NCBI GenBank assembly: GCA_017307735.1
Contig: JAFKGR010000011.1
Span: 37,501 to 101,500 of the forward strand
DNA length: 64,000 nucleotides
Origin: Chitinophagaceae bacterium
GTDB lineage: Bacteria; Bacteroidota; Bacteroidia; Chitinophagales; Chitinophagaceae
Direction of reading: 5' to 3'
Position numbers and translations under genes: made by a program. The notes under the pieces were generated by a model. It was given only the letters and a program-made list of their open reading frames with translations. It was not told where the DNA came from and searched no databases. Shown piece by piece: positions 16,878 to 24,606 of the stretch (within the stretch, counting starts at the first letter, position 1; the number at the start of each line of letters is the position of its first letter).

Positions 16878-17078
16878 TCATTGTGCTGTAACAGGATGTC
16901 CGTATGCAATGCAATCTTTCACGCCTCCATTCCCGTCGCATAAACCTACTGAACCGCACCGGCAATCTCCGTCCGGATGAGGCAGGGAAAAACCATCATT
17001 ACATTCAACAGTATCTACTGTTGGCGTACTTTGTCCTCCGATGATTTTCTTCATTTCTTCTTTCGTTAATTGTTTCAT
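16878..17078 (-). CDS. Cys-rich double-glycine precursor peptide 6
   Basis: 66 aa. Leader MKQLTKEEMKKIIGG, core of 51 aa with five cysteines (VEC, GDCRC, GLC, KDC), an odd number. The core starts QSTPTVDTVEC and ends GHPVTAQ. It follows the pre-precursor segment E4 and precedes a TlpA gene. The family assignment rests on the leader, which is almost identical to precursors 1 and 3. Confidence 0.84.
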   Translation of the reverse strand: MKQLTKEEMKKIIGGQSTPTVDTVECNDGFSLPHPDGDCRCGSVGLCDGNGGVKDCIAYGHPVTAQ

Positions 17079-17080
17079 GA

Positions 17081-17245
17081 TAAAATTAATTTGAATTGTT
17101 TAAAAATACTTTTTCAAAACCGGTTTGCTCAACTCTGTGTTTCCCGCTTCGGGAATTATTTTAAGAATTGGTTTCCCGTGTTTCTTATCGCAAAGTTCAA
17201 ATCCTTCAGGCTGGTATATTCGGACTGAAGAAAATTGTTAAAAAA
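17081..17245 (-). repeat. Pre-precursor segment E4 with degraded HTH tail
   Basis: Contains the conserved words ctctgtgtttcccgcttcgg and a diverged HTH-tail copy (plus strand cttcaggctggtatattcgg). The HTH front half is missing. It separates the TlpA gene at 17.3-18.6 kb from precursor 6 and marks the joint between two precursor-TlpA units. Confidence 0.55.
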
Positions 17246-17291
17246 AACACTCTTACCTACCGAAATCCTTTTTGAAAAAATATTCTTAAGT

Positions 17292-18590
17292 CTATTGAAA
17301 ATTTGTTCCGGTCAAGCCCAGGGAGTAAATCTTACTTTTCAATTGGTCTAATGAAATATTTTTGCCTATGATAACTCCATTTGGATCAATCAAAAAATTA
17401 GATGGAAATGAATTTATCTTATATTTTGCAGTTATCTTATCCGAAAGCAATTGTGGCCAAAACATTTTCTCTTTACAAATCACTTTTTTTAAGGAATCCG
17501 GATCATCAAAAGCAGCCACGCTTAAAAAAGTAAACCGTGCAGAATCTACCTGATTTTTTAATTCCACTAAATAAGGAATTTGAGCCCTGCATGGTTTGCA
17601 CCATGTTCCCCAGAAATCGATAAAAACAAATTTATTATGGTTAATTGTCTTTAATTCTAATCTTTTCCCATTTACTACATCAATTCCATTGAATAAAGGT
17701 GCGTGAAAACCAATTTGTGAAGAGCGCTGATTATTTTCACTTATTTTTTCAATTATCAATTGGTTATTCTCTATTTTCACCCCATTATATTTAAATACGT
17801 TTCCACCAATCGTTAAAAAATCACCCTCTCTGATAATTGAACTTAAGGGTGCTTTATAATCACTCAGGCGATCCTTCAGCAAAACTAATTGCGATGCCTT
17901 CCAGGTTCTACCAAAAAAATATAATGGACAAACTGCCATTGAGTAGGTTTTACCTCCAAAATTCAGAATTGTTGTGGCATATTGAGCAACACTGCAACGA
18001 ATAGAATTCCCGTCCATTACCAATAAAATACCTACCGAATCATTAATAACATTTCCGAATAGAACTCTTTGACATGTAACTTTTTTCAAATAATTGTCAA
18101 GTCCTGAACCTGATACATTTTCTTCTGAGACGGGTACAAATTCTTCATCATCGCTAAAATTGAGATTGTTGTTTTTATCCAGGACATATACCATCTTATG
18201 ATTTTCATTCAACCCGCTAATTATAGACACAAAACATTTTATTGGTCTCTTAACCAATCTTTTCATCTTAAACAGTTTGTCTGAATCTTGAAAAATCTTC
18301 ATAAACCTATTCTTGTCAATCTTACCTTTAATATAATTTTGAAGAATAAATTGATCCCTATCAAAAAGAATAATACCCTTTTTAATGTCTTTTAAATTTT
18401 TAGGGAAACTTTTAAACCTTGAATAGGTATCCCTGTAAATAATTGAAGTATCATCCCATCTCAATGGAAAGTTTACGTATTCAAACGGTCCACTTCCATC
18501 ATGAAAATTTAGTTTAAGTTTTATTTCATTAGTCTGAGAAAACATTAATAGAGGTAAATAAATCAACAAAAGATTGAATAATACTTTCAT
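17292..18590 (-). CDS. TlpA-like exported thioredoxin with EF-hand-like loop
   Basis: 432 aa from the ATG at 18,590, which opens the signal peptide MKVLFNLLLIYLPLLMFSQ; an in-frame ATG eight codons upstream is less likely. The N-terminal domain holds DKNNNLNFSDDEEF at about 138-151, an acidic loop like that of the TlpA at 13.2-14.4 kb. The thioredoxin fold has IDFWGTWCKPC (C331/C334) and NSFPSNFLIDPNG. It starts 146 bp after precursor 7. The DNA is more AT-rich than its neighbours. Confidence 0.86.
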   Translation of the reverse strand: MKVLFNLLLIYLPLLMFSQTNEIKLKLNFHDGSGPFEYVNFPLRWDDTSIIYRDTYSRFKSFPKNLKDIKKGIILFDRDQFILQNYIKGKIDKNRFMKIFQDSDKLFKMKRLVKRPIKCFVSIISGLNENHKMVYVLDKNNNLNFSDDEEFVPVSEENVSGSGLDNYLKKVTCQRVLFGNVINDSVGILLVMDGNSIRCSVAQYATTILNFGGKTYSMAVCPLYFFGRTWKASQLVLLKDRLSDYKAPLSSIIREGDFLTIGGNVFKYNGVKIENNQLIIEKISENNQRSSQIGFHAPLFNGIDVVNGKRLELKTINHNKFVFIDFWGTWCKPCRAQIPYLVELKNQVDSARFTFLSVAAFDDPDSLKKVICKEKMFWPQLLSDKITAKYKINSFPSNFLIDPNGVIIGKNISLDQLKSKIYSLGLTGTNFQ

Positions 18591-18736
18591 AATGTTTGTA
18601 ATTTTAAAATCCATTATAAAATAAACAGAACCATTGACTTGCCTGAGTTCATAGCTCTGTTTATTTCTAAATCTGAATCGTTCAGGTAAATTAAGAACGA
18701 ACGACTTAATTGTGTTGAAGTCTGCACTTTACTTTT

Positions 18737-18922
18737 TTACCTAACACACAAACAATTCCCTTTAAGCGCACCTGAATCGGCACAAAAACATGTCAGCTCG
18801 TCATTACTTTTTGCTTCACATGTTTCTTTATCGCATTTCGGTGGCTCCGCAAATCCCCCCATTATTTTCTTCATCTCTTCCTTTGACAGTTTTTGCATGG
18901 AAGATTCTTTTTCTTTTTTCAT
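18737..18922 (-). CDS. Cys-rich double-glycine precursor peptide 7
   Basis: 61 aa from the first ATG; an internal ATG at codon 9 would give the standard 15-residue leader MQKLSKEEMKKIMGG. The core is the shortest of the set, 38 aa, with six cysteines (PKC, ETC, LTCFC, GNCLC). It lies directly after the HTH-GG gene copy 2 and before a TlpA gene. Confidence 0.84.
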   Translation of the reverse strand: MKKEKESSMQKLSKEEMKKIMGGFAEPPKCDKETCEAKSNDELTCFCADSGALKGNCLCVR

Positions 18923-18924
18923 AA

Positions 18925-19090
18925 TAAAATAAATTTGAATCGTTTAATAATATTTTTTCAAAACTGGTCTGCTCAGCTCTGTGTTTCCCACTTCGGGAAT
19001 TATTTTTAGAGTTGGCTTTCCTTGTTTCTTAAAGCAAAGTTCAAATAGAAGAGTCCAATATAATTGGACTTTGAAAAAAGTTGAAAAAAA
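18925..19090 (-). repeat. Pre-precursor segment E5
   Basis: Same conserved segment as E1, here with an intact HTH gene. It includes a perfect stem AGTCCAAT/ATTGGACT (19,052-19,070) where E1-E3 have GTCTC/GAGAC, so the sequence differs but the ability to pair is kept. Near-identical to the copy at 23.1-23.27 kb. Confidence 0.55.
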
Positions 19091-19385
19091 GTTTTCCTCC
19101 CGTAATTCTTCTCATTTCTTCATCAGACAAAATATTGTTTGAGACATCCCTTTGCTGTTTGAACAATACTTCATACAGATTGTTCATTTCTGAATAATAA
19201 TAGCTGTTATCTCGCTTTGAAAACTTAATCAGACAACCTTCACTCTTCATTTCTTTCAGAATATTATAAGTCTGGCTCCTTGAAAGATTTAATTTTTTTG
19301 AAAGTTGTTTTAAATCTCCCGTTGCCTTTCTCCTTATCAAATCATCAATGTATCTCAGCCTTTCCAGATAGATGTGTAATGACAT
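19041..19385 (-). CDS. Winged-helix protein with C-terminal double-glycine motif, copy 2
   Basis: 114 aa. The HTH part is MSLHIYLERLRYIDDLIRRK, DLKQLSKKLNLSRSQTYNIL, then KEMKSEG with wing KFSKRDNSYYYSE. The C-terminal part is NNILSDEEMRRITGG, then a 17-residue tail KLFFNFFQSPIILDSSI. It differs from copy 3 at only two residues. The tail differs from copy 1 because a single-base indel changes the reading frame just after GG, so the GG motif is kept while the tail is not. It is followed by precursor 7 and preceded by a VKOR-HlyD remnant. Confidence 0.75.
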   Translation of the reverse strand: MSLHIYLERLRYIDDLIRRKATGDLKQLSKKLNLSRSQTYNILKEMKSEGCLIKFSKRDNSYYYSEMNNLYEVLFKQQRDVSNNILSDEEMRRITGGKLFFNFFQSPIILDSSI

Positions 19386-19402
19386 AGTAATTATTTTTTA
19401 TT

Positions 19403-19636
19403 TTAAAAAATTAGTTTTATCATTTGCCCGGTGAAAATGACTTCACCACGCTGTAATACATCCGCTGCAACAGGCGCATATTTATAGTGGAGGCACGGCG
19501 GATCACTCTTTACATAAACGATAATCGAATACTGGTATGCCCGTCGTTTCAAACTGAGGCTGTCTGCATGCACTTTCAGCATCCTCATGCCGGTACTGGC
19601 TACATGGCCCAGATGGGTTTTAATATTAACAGCCAT
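19403..19636 (-). pseudogene. Fused remnant of VKOR gene start and HlyD gene end
   Basis: Opens with MAVNIKTHLGHVASTGMRML, matching the start of the VKOR-thioredoxin protein (MAVSFKTNLVHVACAYMRML). It then runs, in the +1 frame, into RRASTINMRLLQRMYYSVVK and SFSPGK, matching the end of the HlyD protein (MRLLQRMYYSVVKSASPGN). The VKOR remainder, PCAT and most of HlyD are missing. It lies between block R3 and HTH-GG copy 2, exactly as expected from an internal deletion in a duplicated operon. Probably non-functional. Confidence 0.75.
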
Positions 19637-19925
19637 TGAGGAGTATTTTTCATTATCAATTCAAATCAATTCCGAAAAAAAAGACCCCGCCTGTTGCGCA
19701 AAGTGAATGTATGAAGTTTGCAGTGGTTTTAGAGAATCTGCCTCTTCGGGGCGGTGTGACTCTGTACAAGCTTTGATTGGTGTTCACTTTGGCATTGCCA
19801 TATCAAAACACAGTACTAATGTAAACACTTTGTTTCAATAAATTTCTTTTCAGGATATATATATCTTTTTATAAGGCATCTCTTCCGTGATGAGAATACT
19901 GAAAGGTCAGCATGCAATTGTGCCA
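19637..19925 (-). promoter_or_regulatory. Conserved upstream block R3
   Basis: Third copy of the block, close to R1: gaagtttgcagtggtttt, gagaatctgcctcttc, tgactctgtacaagctttga and caaaacacagtactaa are shared. It precedes the VKOR remnant, HTH-GG copy 2, precursor 7 and TlpA genes. Likely promoter region for that group. Confidence 0.55.
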
Positions 19926-19929
19926 GTTA

Positions 19930-20590
19930 GAAAAATCTGCGGTTTAGATACCATTGTTCTTTGCTCCGATCTCAGGCCATGATCAACAAAATAACATTTG
20001 TGGTCTGCGATTAGTACGATCAGTATATCTATTTACAGGGGGTTCCTTCGGAATAAACCCGGCAGTTTATTTTCAACGCACTTTTTAACCTGTCAGGTTT
20101 TCGTTTCCTGCATCAGATGCTTTCTGGAATAAACCTGACAGGTTATTCCAGTATGATTGCCCAATACCTGAGCCGTCATATATCCGCTACATATCCGGTA
20201 TATATTCGCTACATATCCGCTCAACTGGAGCGAATATGTCGTGCAATCGTTACCATTATTATTTGTCTGAGTATATAACCAAACAATAGGGATTCCCTTA
20301 GCAAAGGACATACAAAGTGCTGTCGGGTGTAAAGCCGGGTTTTTGTAGTTCCCTATTTACAGGAGGCTTCTACGGAGCCGTTACTCTCGTTGATTGGACT
20401 TCCTTTGCCACAAACAGGATACTCCTCATGGGGTAAATGGATAAAACCCGGTTTTAACTCCGTCAGGAGTTCCTGTACAGTTGGAGACCATTTGTCATTG
20501 TTTGATTTGGTTGACAGAAAATCCGGGAAAACAGGAAACTCTTTGCCCCCAGGTGTTTATCACATGCAGTGGGAGGTTAGTAGCTGAAAC
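19930..20590. repeat. Non-coding interval with inverted and tandem repeats
   Basis: No convincing gene is seen. A perfect 15-bp inverted repeat TAACCTGTCAGGTTT / AAACCTGACAGGTTA lies at 20,086-20,100 and 20,131-20,145. Short tandem units of atatccgctac and variants follow at about 20,178-20,222. From 20,330 to 20,500 there are small palindromic units such as aactccgtcaggagtt and ggcttctacggagcc, of a type common between genes in Bacteroidota. These look like decayed intergenic repeat elements. Confidence 0.5.
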
Positions 20591-20652
20591 AAAATACTTC
20601 TTCACTCGCTAATGTTCTCAATCCTGAATTTACGTGCGGCCTGAGCCCGCTT

Positions 20653-21192
20653 TTATTTTACAACTTCTGAATTTGTTAGCACCCGTATATAACCGAATGG
20701 CATTCCGACCTCAGTACGATCATTCTTTTCCGTGCGGTGATATTTGACAGAAATAATGGATGACGCCGGCAATGAATCCAATAAAGAATATTTATCAAAG
20801 GTCACTAATGTGTTGTTCGGGGAAACAGGCACATTCAATTCAATTAATTGCAGAGACAGTCCGGCTCTTTTATAAATTATCCTGCGTCCATCTGAAGCAA
20901 AGGACGACATAATCATATAGAGCTTCGCAGAAGGGGCAAGTCCTAATTTCACTAATTTGGTGCTGTCGCCCAATCTCCATATCGAATTGATTTTGAAATC
21001 CGGTGGGATTTTAAAATCATTATTCAATTCAACGCCGTCCAATATCCGTACAAAGTCATTTGAATTTACATTAATATCAATTATCCTTCCGTAACCATCT
21101 ATCGGGGCATTGTAAATTTTCGGAGGCAGAGAAATCTGGCCATTAACCGTTACAACCAACAGGCAGGTAAATAAAAATATTAAGGATTTCAT
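20653..21192 (-). CDS. Small exported protein of unknown function
   Basis: 179 aa with a signal peptide (MKSLIFLFTCLLVVTVNG). The mature part is predicted mainly beta, without cysteines, and contains KLVKLGLAPSAKLYMIMSSF and SIISVKYHRTEKNDRTEVG. No family recognised. It is the last gene of the group led by block R4, 149 bp after a TlpA gene, and has no counterpart in the other modules. It could be an immunity or receptor component, but nothing in the sequence proves this. Confidence 0.65.
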   Translation of the reverse strand: MKSLIFLFTCLLVVTVNGQISLPPKIYNAPIDGYGRIIDINVNSNDFVRILDGVELNNDFKIPPDFKINSIWRLGDSTKLVKLGLAPSAKLYMIMSSFASDGRRIIYKRAGLSLQLIELNVPVSPNNTLVTFDKYSLLDSLPASSIISVKYHRTEKNDRTEVGMPFGYIRVLTNSEVVK

Positions 21193-21341
21193 CTCACTAT
21201 GAATTATTTACAGAAAAATGGAATCATTACATAAACGCAAGTTTGGAAAATATTATAATGGATATAGCTATTATTTTATCCGGGCTCTGAAAGAGTATAT
21301 AGCCCTGACACTCTCAGATTTAGAAACACTTCATTCAGACA

Positions 21342-22802
21342 TTAAAATTCCCGTTTAACCAATACTTTTTCTACAGCTTCGGTAAATTGTTCTTTATTGG
21401 AGGGAAAAGGCATATCGGCATTAATTATTTTCTTTTTCCTGAAATCCAAAAGTATGTATCTGGGAATGGAATGAATCCTGAAAAAGTACGAAAACGGATT
21501 TTCATTTCCTCCCATTAGGATATAATTTACTAATGGGTTTTTTCTGTATTTTCTGATGTCGTTTTCCCAATCTACTCGTTTCTCATCTACAGAAAAATTC
21601 AGGAAAGCTATACTGTCGTGATACAATTGTTCAAAATAAGTCCAGAAAGGGTCCTGTTCTTTACATGGTTTGCACCAGCTTGCCCAGCAGTCTATCAACA
21701 ACCAGTGTTTATTTACCGATAATGAATTAAGGGAAAATAGTTTCCCCTGTACGTTACTGTAAATCTCCTTTCCCAGCAATTCTTCAAAGGATGCCGGCGT
21801 ATTTCTTATTTTTTCCGCCCAGGCTCCGACTTTGACATTTATCTCATTCATTAAATAAGGCGTCTTACACTCTTTAAAGAAGAATGATAACTCCCTTTCC
21901 AGAAGACTACTGTCGTGGGAATTAAACGTTATCATTTCTTCAATCTCCCAGGCCATTAATCTATCTCTTGCAATGCCTCTGAAATGAGTAGAAGCGGTAT
22001 TAAAAGACGAATTCAACCAAGTTGCTCTGTCGGACTCATCAATGTCATTCAGTATAAAATTATTATAAAGACTGGCCGGTAATAAATAATTTTCAGTCTT
22101 CTCAAAGGCATTGATATCATCAAAAGAAGAGGTGTCTATATCCTTAAAATAGGATTTCTCCGACGTGTTTTTATCTATTTTATATTTAGCGAACGGAAAT
22201 AACAGCCAATTAAAATAATTTGTCTTCAACTCAATTTGAGCATATTTTAAAAAGCTGTCAGATACCTGCTTTAACTCATAATAATGGTTCAACAAGGCCA
22301 GTGCTTTGCTATACTTTTCAATACATTCTTCTTTGTAACTTTTACTATCAAAAGCTGTTTTTGAAAATTGAGGTTTGGTCTGACCAAAAAAAGAGAGGCA
22401 ACTATCAAAAAACAGATAATGAACAGGATAGCGGGTTTTAACTCTCAACCTGTTGAAAATTTCAAATTTGTACTGAGAGCTCTTTTCCATGTCAATTTGT
22501 ACTGAATCACCCGGAGTGACGAATATCGTATGTCCCACAAAAGCATCAGGAATTTTATACATACCCAACTTTACATTAAATAACTTTCCTGAAAACGAGC
22601 CGTCAGGAGATACTCTTAAAGTGTAGGTCTTACTATGCAATCCATTTATCGGAGTGCCTGCCTGAACGATTTTAATCACATCCAGATCTTTCGAATTGAT
22701 AGTACCGGAAATAATTACGGGCTGCCCGTATAAATACGGAGACGAGACCAACAATTGCATTAAGACAACTGTTGAAATACCGATCCTAAAAAAAATTCTC
22801 AT
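21342..22802 (-). CDS. TlpA-like exported thioredoxin
   Basis: 486 aa, the longest of the set. Hydrophobic N-terminus (about 5-25), a DUF4369-like domain to about 115, a long helical region, then a thioredoxin fold with LIDCWASWCKPC (C377/C380) and HSIPRYILLD. C372 lies close to the active pair. It starts 65 bp after precursor 8. The helical middle is longer than in classical ResA/TlpA proteins, which are under 200 aa. Confidence 0.86.
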   Translation of the reverse strand: MRIFFRIGISTVVLMQLLVSSPYLYGQPVIISGTINSKDLDVIKIVQAGTPINGLHSKTYTLRVSPDGSFSGKLFNVKLGMYKIPDAFVGHTIFVTPGDSVQIDMEKSSQYKFEIFNRLRVKTRYPVHYLFFDSCLSFFGQTKPQFSKTAFDSKSYKEECIEKYSKALALLNHYYELKQVSDSFLKYAQIELKTNYFNWLLFPFAKYKIDKNTSEKSYFKDIDTSSFDDINAFEKTENYLLPASLYNNFILNDIDESDRATWLNSSFNTASTHFRGIARDRLMAWEIEEMITFNSHDSSLLERELSFFFKECKTPYLMNEINVKVGAWAEKIRNTPASFEELLGKEIYSNVQGKLFSLNSLSVNKHWLLIDCWASWCKPCKEQDPFWTYFEQLYHDSIAFLNFSVDEKRVDWENDIRKYRKNPLVNYILMGGNENPFSYFFRIHSIPRYILLDFRKKKIINADMPFPSNKEQFTEAVEKVLVKREF

Positions 22803-22867
22803 TGTAATATATTATTTTCAAAGATGGGGTCATTCATATTTTTCACAAATGCCCCATCTGTTTAAAA

Positions 22868-23101
22868 CTAAAAGCAATTGCAGGTATTATCCACACAACC
22901 CGGCTCCTGATCGCACCATGAATTGCAAGCCTGTGTGCAACCATCCAGCGATCCTGTACAACTTGCTAATACCATGGGATAACCCATAGAAGGCCAATAG
23001 CTACAAGTGTGGTTATCATTATCCTGCTCCTGCCCTCCTATTATTTTCTTCATTTCTTCTTTAGTCATCTTTTGCCCAAAGAATTCATTTTCTTTTTTCA
23101 T
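22868..23101 (-). CDS. Cys-rich double-glycine precursor peptide 8
   Basis: 77 aa. The 23-residue leader (MKKENEFFG extension, then QKMTKEEMKKIIGG) matches precursor 5 in its N-terminal extension. The core has 54 aa and eight cysteines (HTC, ASC, DGC, QAC, SWC, PGC, NTCNCF). It lies between HTH-GG copy 3 and a TlpA gene. Confidence 0.85.
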   Translation of the reverse strand: MKKENEFFGQKMTKEEMKKIIGGQEQDNDNHTCSYWPSMGYPMVLASCTGSLDGCTQACNSWCDQEPGCVDNTCNCF

Positions 23102-23104
23102 GAT

Positions 23105-23270
23105 AAAATGATTTTTATTTGATTAATAAATATTTTTTCAAAACTGGTCTGCTCAGCTCTGTGTTTCCCGCTTCGGAAATTGTTTTTAGAGTTGGCTTTC
23201 CTTGTTTCTTAAGGCAAAGTTCAAATAGAAGAGTCCAATATAATTGGACTTTGAAAAAAGTTGAAAAAAA
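23105..23270 (-). repeat. Pre-precursor segment E6
   Basis: Near-identical to E5 including the AGTCCAAT/ATTGGACT stem at 23,232-23,250. It overlaps the end of HTH-GG copy 3 and the leader region of precursor 8. The high identity with E5 points to recent duplication or gene conversion. Confidence 0.55.
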
Positions 23271-23565
23271 GTTCTCCTCCCGTAATTCTTCTCATTTCTT
23301 CATCAGACAAAATATTGTTTGAGACATCCCTTTGCTGTTTGAACAATACTTCATACAGATTGTTCATTTCTGAATAATAATAGCTGTTATCTCGCTTTGA
23401 ATACTTAATCAGACATCCTTCACTCTTCATTTCTTTCAGAATATTATAAGTCTGGCTCCTTGAAAGATTTAATTTTTTTGAAAGTTGTTTTAAATCTCCC
23501 GTTGCCTTTCTCCTTATCAGATCATCTATGTATCTCAGTCTTTCCAGATAGATGTGTAATGACAT
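23221..23565 (-). CDS. Winged-helix protein with C-terminal double-glycine motif, copy 3
   Basis: 114 aa, differing from copy 2 only at the wing (KYSKRD instead of KFSKRD) and at the residue after GG (GGELFF instead of GGKLFF). It has the same order: helix-turn-helix, wing, LSDEEMRRITGG and a hydrophobic 17-residue tail. It precedes precursor 8. With three copies in one locus, each next to a precursor, it is the best candidate for local control. Confidence 0.75.
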   Translation of the reverse strand: MSLHIYLERLRYIDDLIRRKATGDLKQLSKKLNLSRSQTYNILKEMKSEGCLIKYSKRDNSYYYSEMNNLYEVLFKQQRDVSNNILSDEEMRRITGGELFFNFFQSPIILDSSI

Positions 23566-23582
23566 AGTAATTATTTTTTATT

Positions 23583-23816
23583 TTAAAAAATTGGTGTTTT
23601 TATTTCCCAGGCGAAAAGGACTTCACCACACTGTAATACATGCGCTGCAAAAGGCACATATTTATAGCGAAGACGGTGCGGATCACTCTTTACATAAACG
23701 ATAATCGAATACTGGTATGCCCGCCGTTTCAAACTGAGGCTGCCTGTATGCACTTTCAGCATTTGCATGCAGGCATTAGCTACATGGCCCAGATGGGTTT
23801 TAATATTAACAGCCAT
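23583..23816 (-). pseudogene. Second fused remnant of VKOR gene start and HlyD gene end
   Basis: Starts MAVNIKTHLGHVANACMQML, like the VKOR-thioredoxin N-terminus, and carries the HlyD-end DNA in another frame (tgtaatacatgcgctgcaaa on the plus strand). Structure and joint are the same as the remnant at 19.4-19.6 kb, so the deletion happened once and was then copied. Probably non-functional. Confidence 0.72.
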
Positions 23817-24080
23817 TGAGAAGTATTTTTCATTACGAATTCAATTCGGTTTATAAAAATTCACCCTCCCTGTTGCTAAATGTGAAGAATGGAAGTTTGC
23901 AGTGGTTTTTTGGAGAATCAGCCATTGGTTTTTTATGGTAAGCCCGATTCTGTACAAGCTTGTTAAGCGTTCACTTCAGCATTTACTCATTAACGAAATA
24001 CTGGGCTAATTTAATTATTTAGTTTAGAATAAAATCATCTGCAGATACATATATTTTTTTTCAAGCGTTTCGTATTAGGC
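23817..24080 (-). promoter_or_regulatory. Conserved upstream block R4, diverged
   Basis: Fourth copy. Overall identity is lower, but the words gaagtttgcagtggtttt, gagaatc, tctgtacaagctt and gttcactt remain, which marks them as the constrained part. Likely promoter region for HTH-GG copy 3, precursor 8, TlpA and the small exported protein. Confidence 0.5.
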
Positions 24081-24281
24081 ATATTGGGATGAGTCCCCGT
24101 AAATAGAATTATGAAAACATTCTTTAGTACTTATTTGTTCTGTAGGAACGCCACGGAGACACGAGGGATCACAAAGACGACTGCAGATAGTTTTTTATTT
24201 TTTTCTCAATTAAGATGAGGTCACGAATGCACGAATGATGGATATTCCCGGCCGGAATCGTTTGCGGGACCATCCCCTATT

Positions 24282-24450
24282 CCCTTGCCACTAAGGCTCA
24301 AAGGTTCATCATAATTTTCGTTGTGTTACTTCGTGGCTTGGTGGCTTCGTGGCTGTTCCCCTTTTCTTGCCACTAAGGCTCAAAGACACAAAGGTTCACC
24401 AAAATTTTCGTTGTGTTACTTCGTGGCTTTGTGACTTCGTGGCCTGCTTA
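24282..24450. repeat. Two tandem copies of a cttcgtggc-type intergenic repeat
   Basis: Two units of about 77-83 bp share ttgccactaaggctcaaag, aattttcgttgtgttact and tcgtggctt. Related sequence occurs at about 25.29-25.38 and 27.46-27.61 kb. Such repeats are common between genes in Bacteroidota and often lie beside GxxExxY genes, as here. The remaining part of the 24.08-24.6 kb interval shows no gene. Confidence 0.6.
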
Positions 24451-24606
24451 TTTTTAACGAAACAAATTACCGTATCTCATCTCCGCCCCTTGCCCGGAAT
24501 TTTGTATAAAAAAGCTATCGGAAAATAAAAGGCACAATGAAAATTCTTTCTTTAGGGCAGAAACATCTTCTTCATCCAAAATCATAAGATTTCATAGTTT
24601 TGAAAT

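Noticed and set aside
20093..20311. 72-codon frame on the minus strand in the repeat area
   Set aside because: It runs through the inverted and tandem repeats, has no recognisable domain and no homolog in the other modules.
24140..24460. Possible CRISPR-like array near 24.3 kb
   Set aside because: Only two long units, no short regular repeats with spacers and no cas genes.
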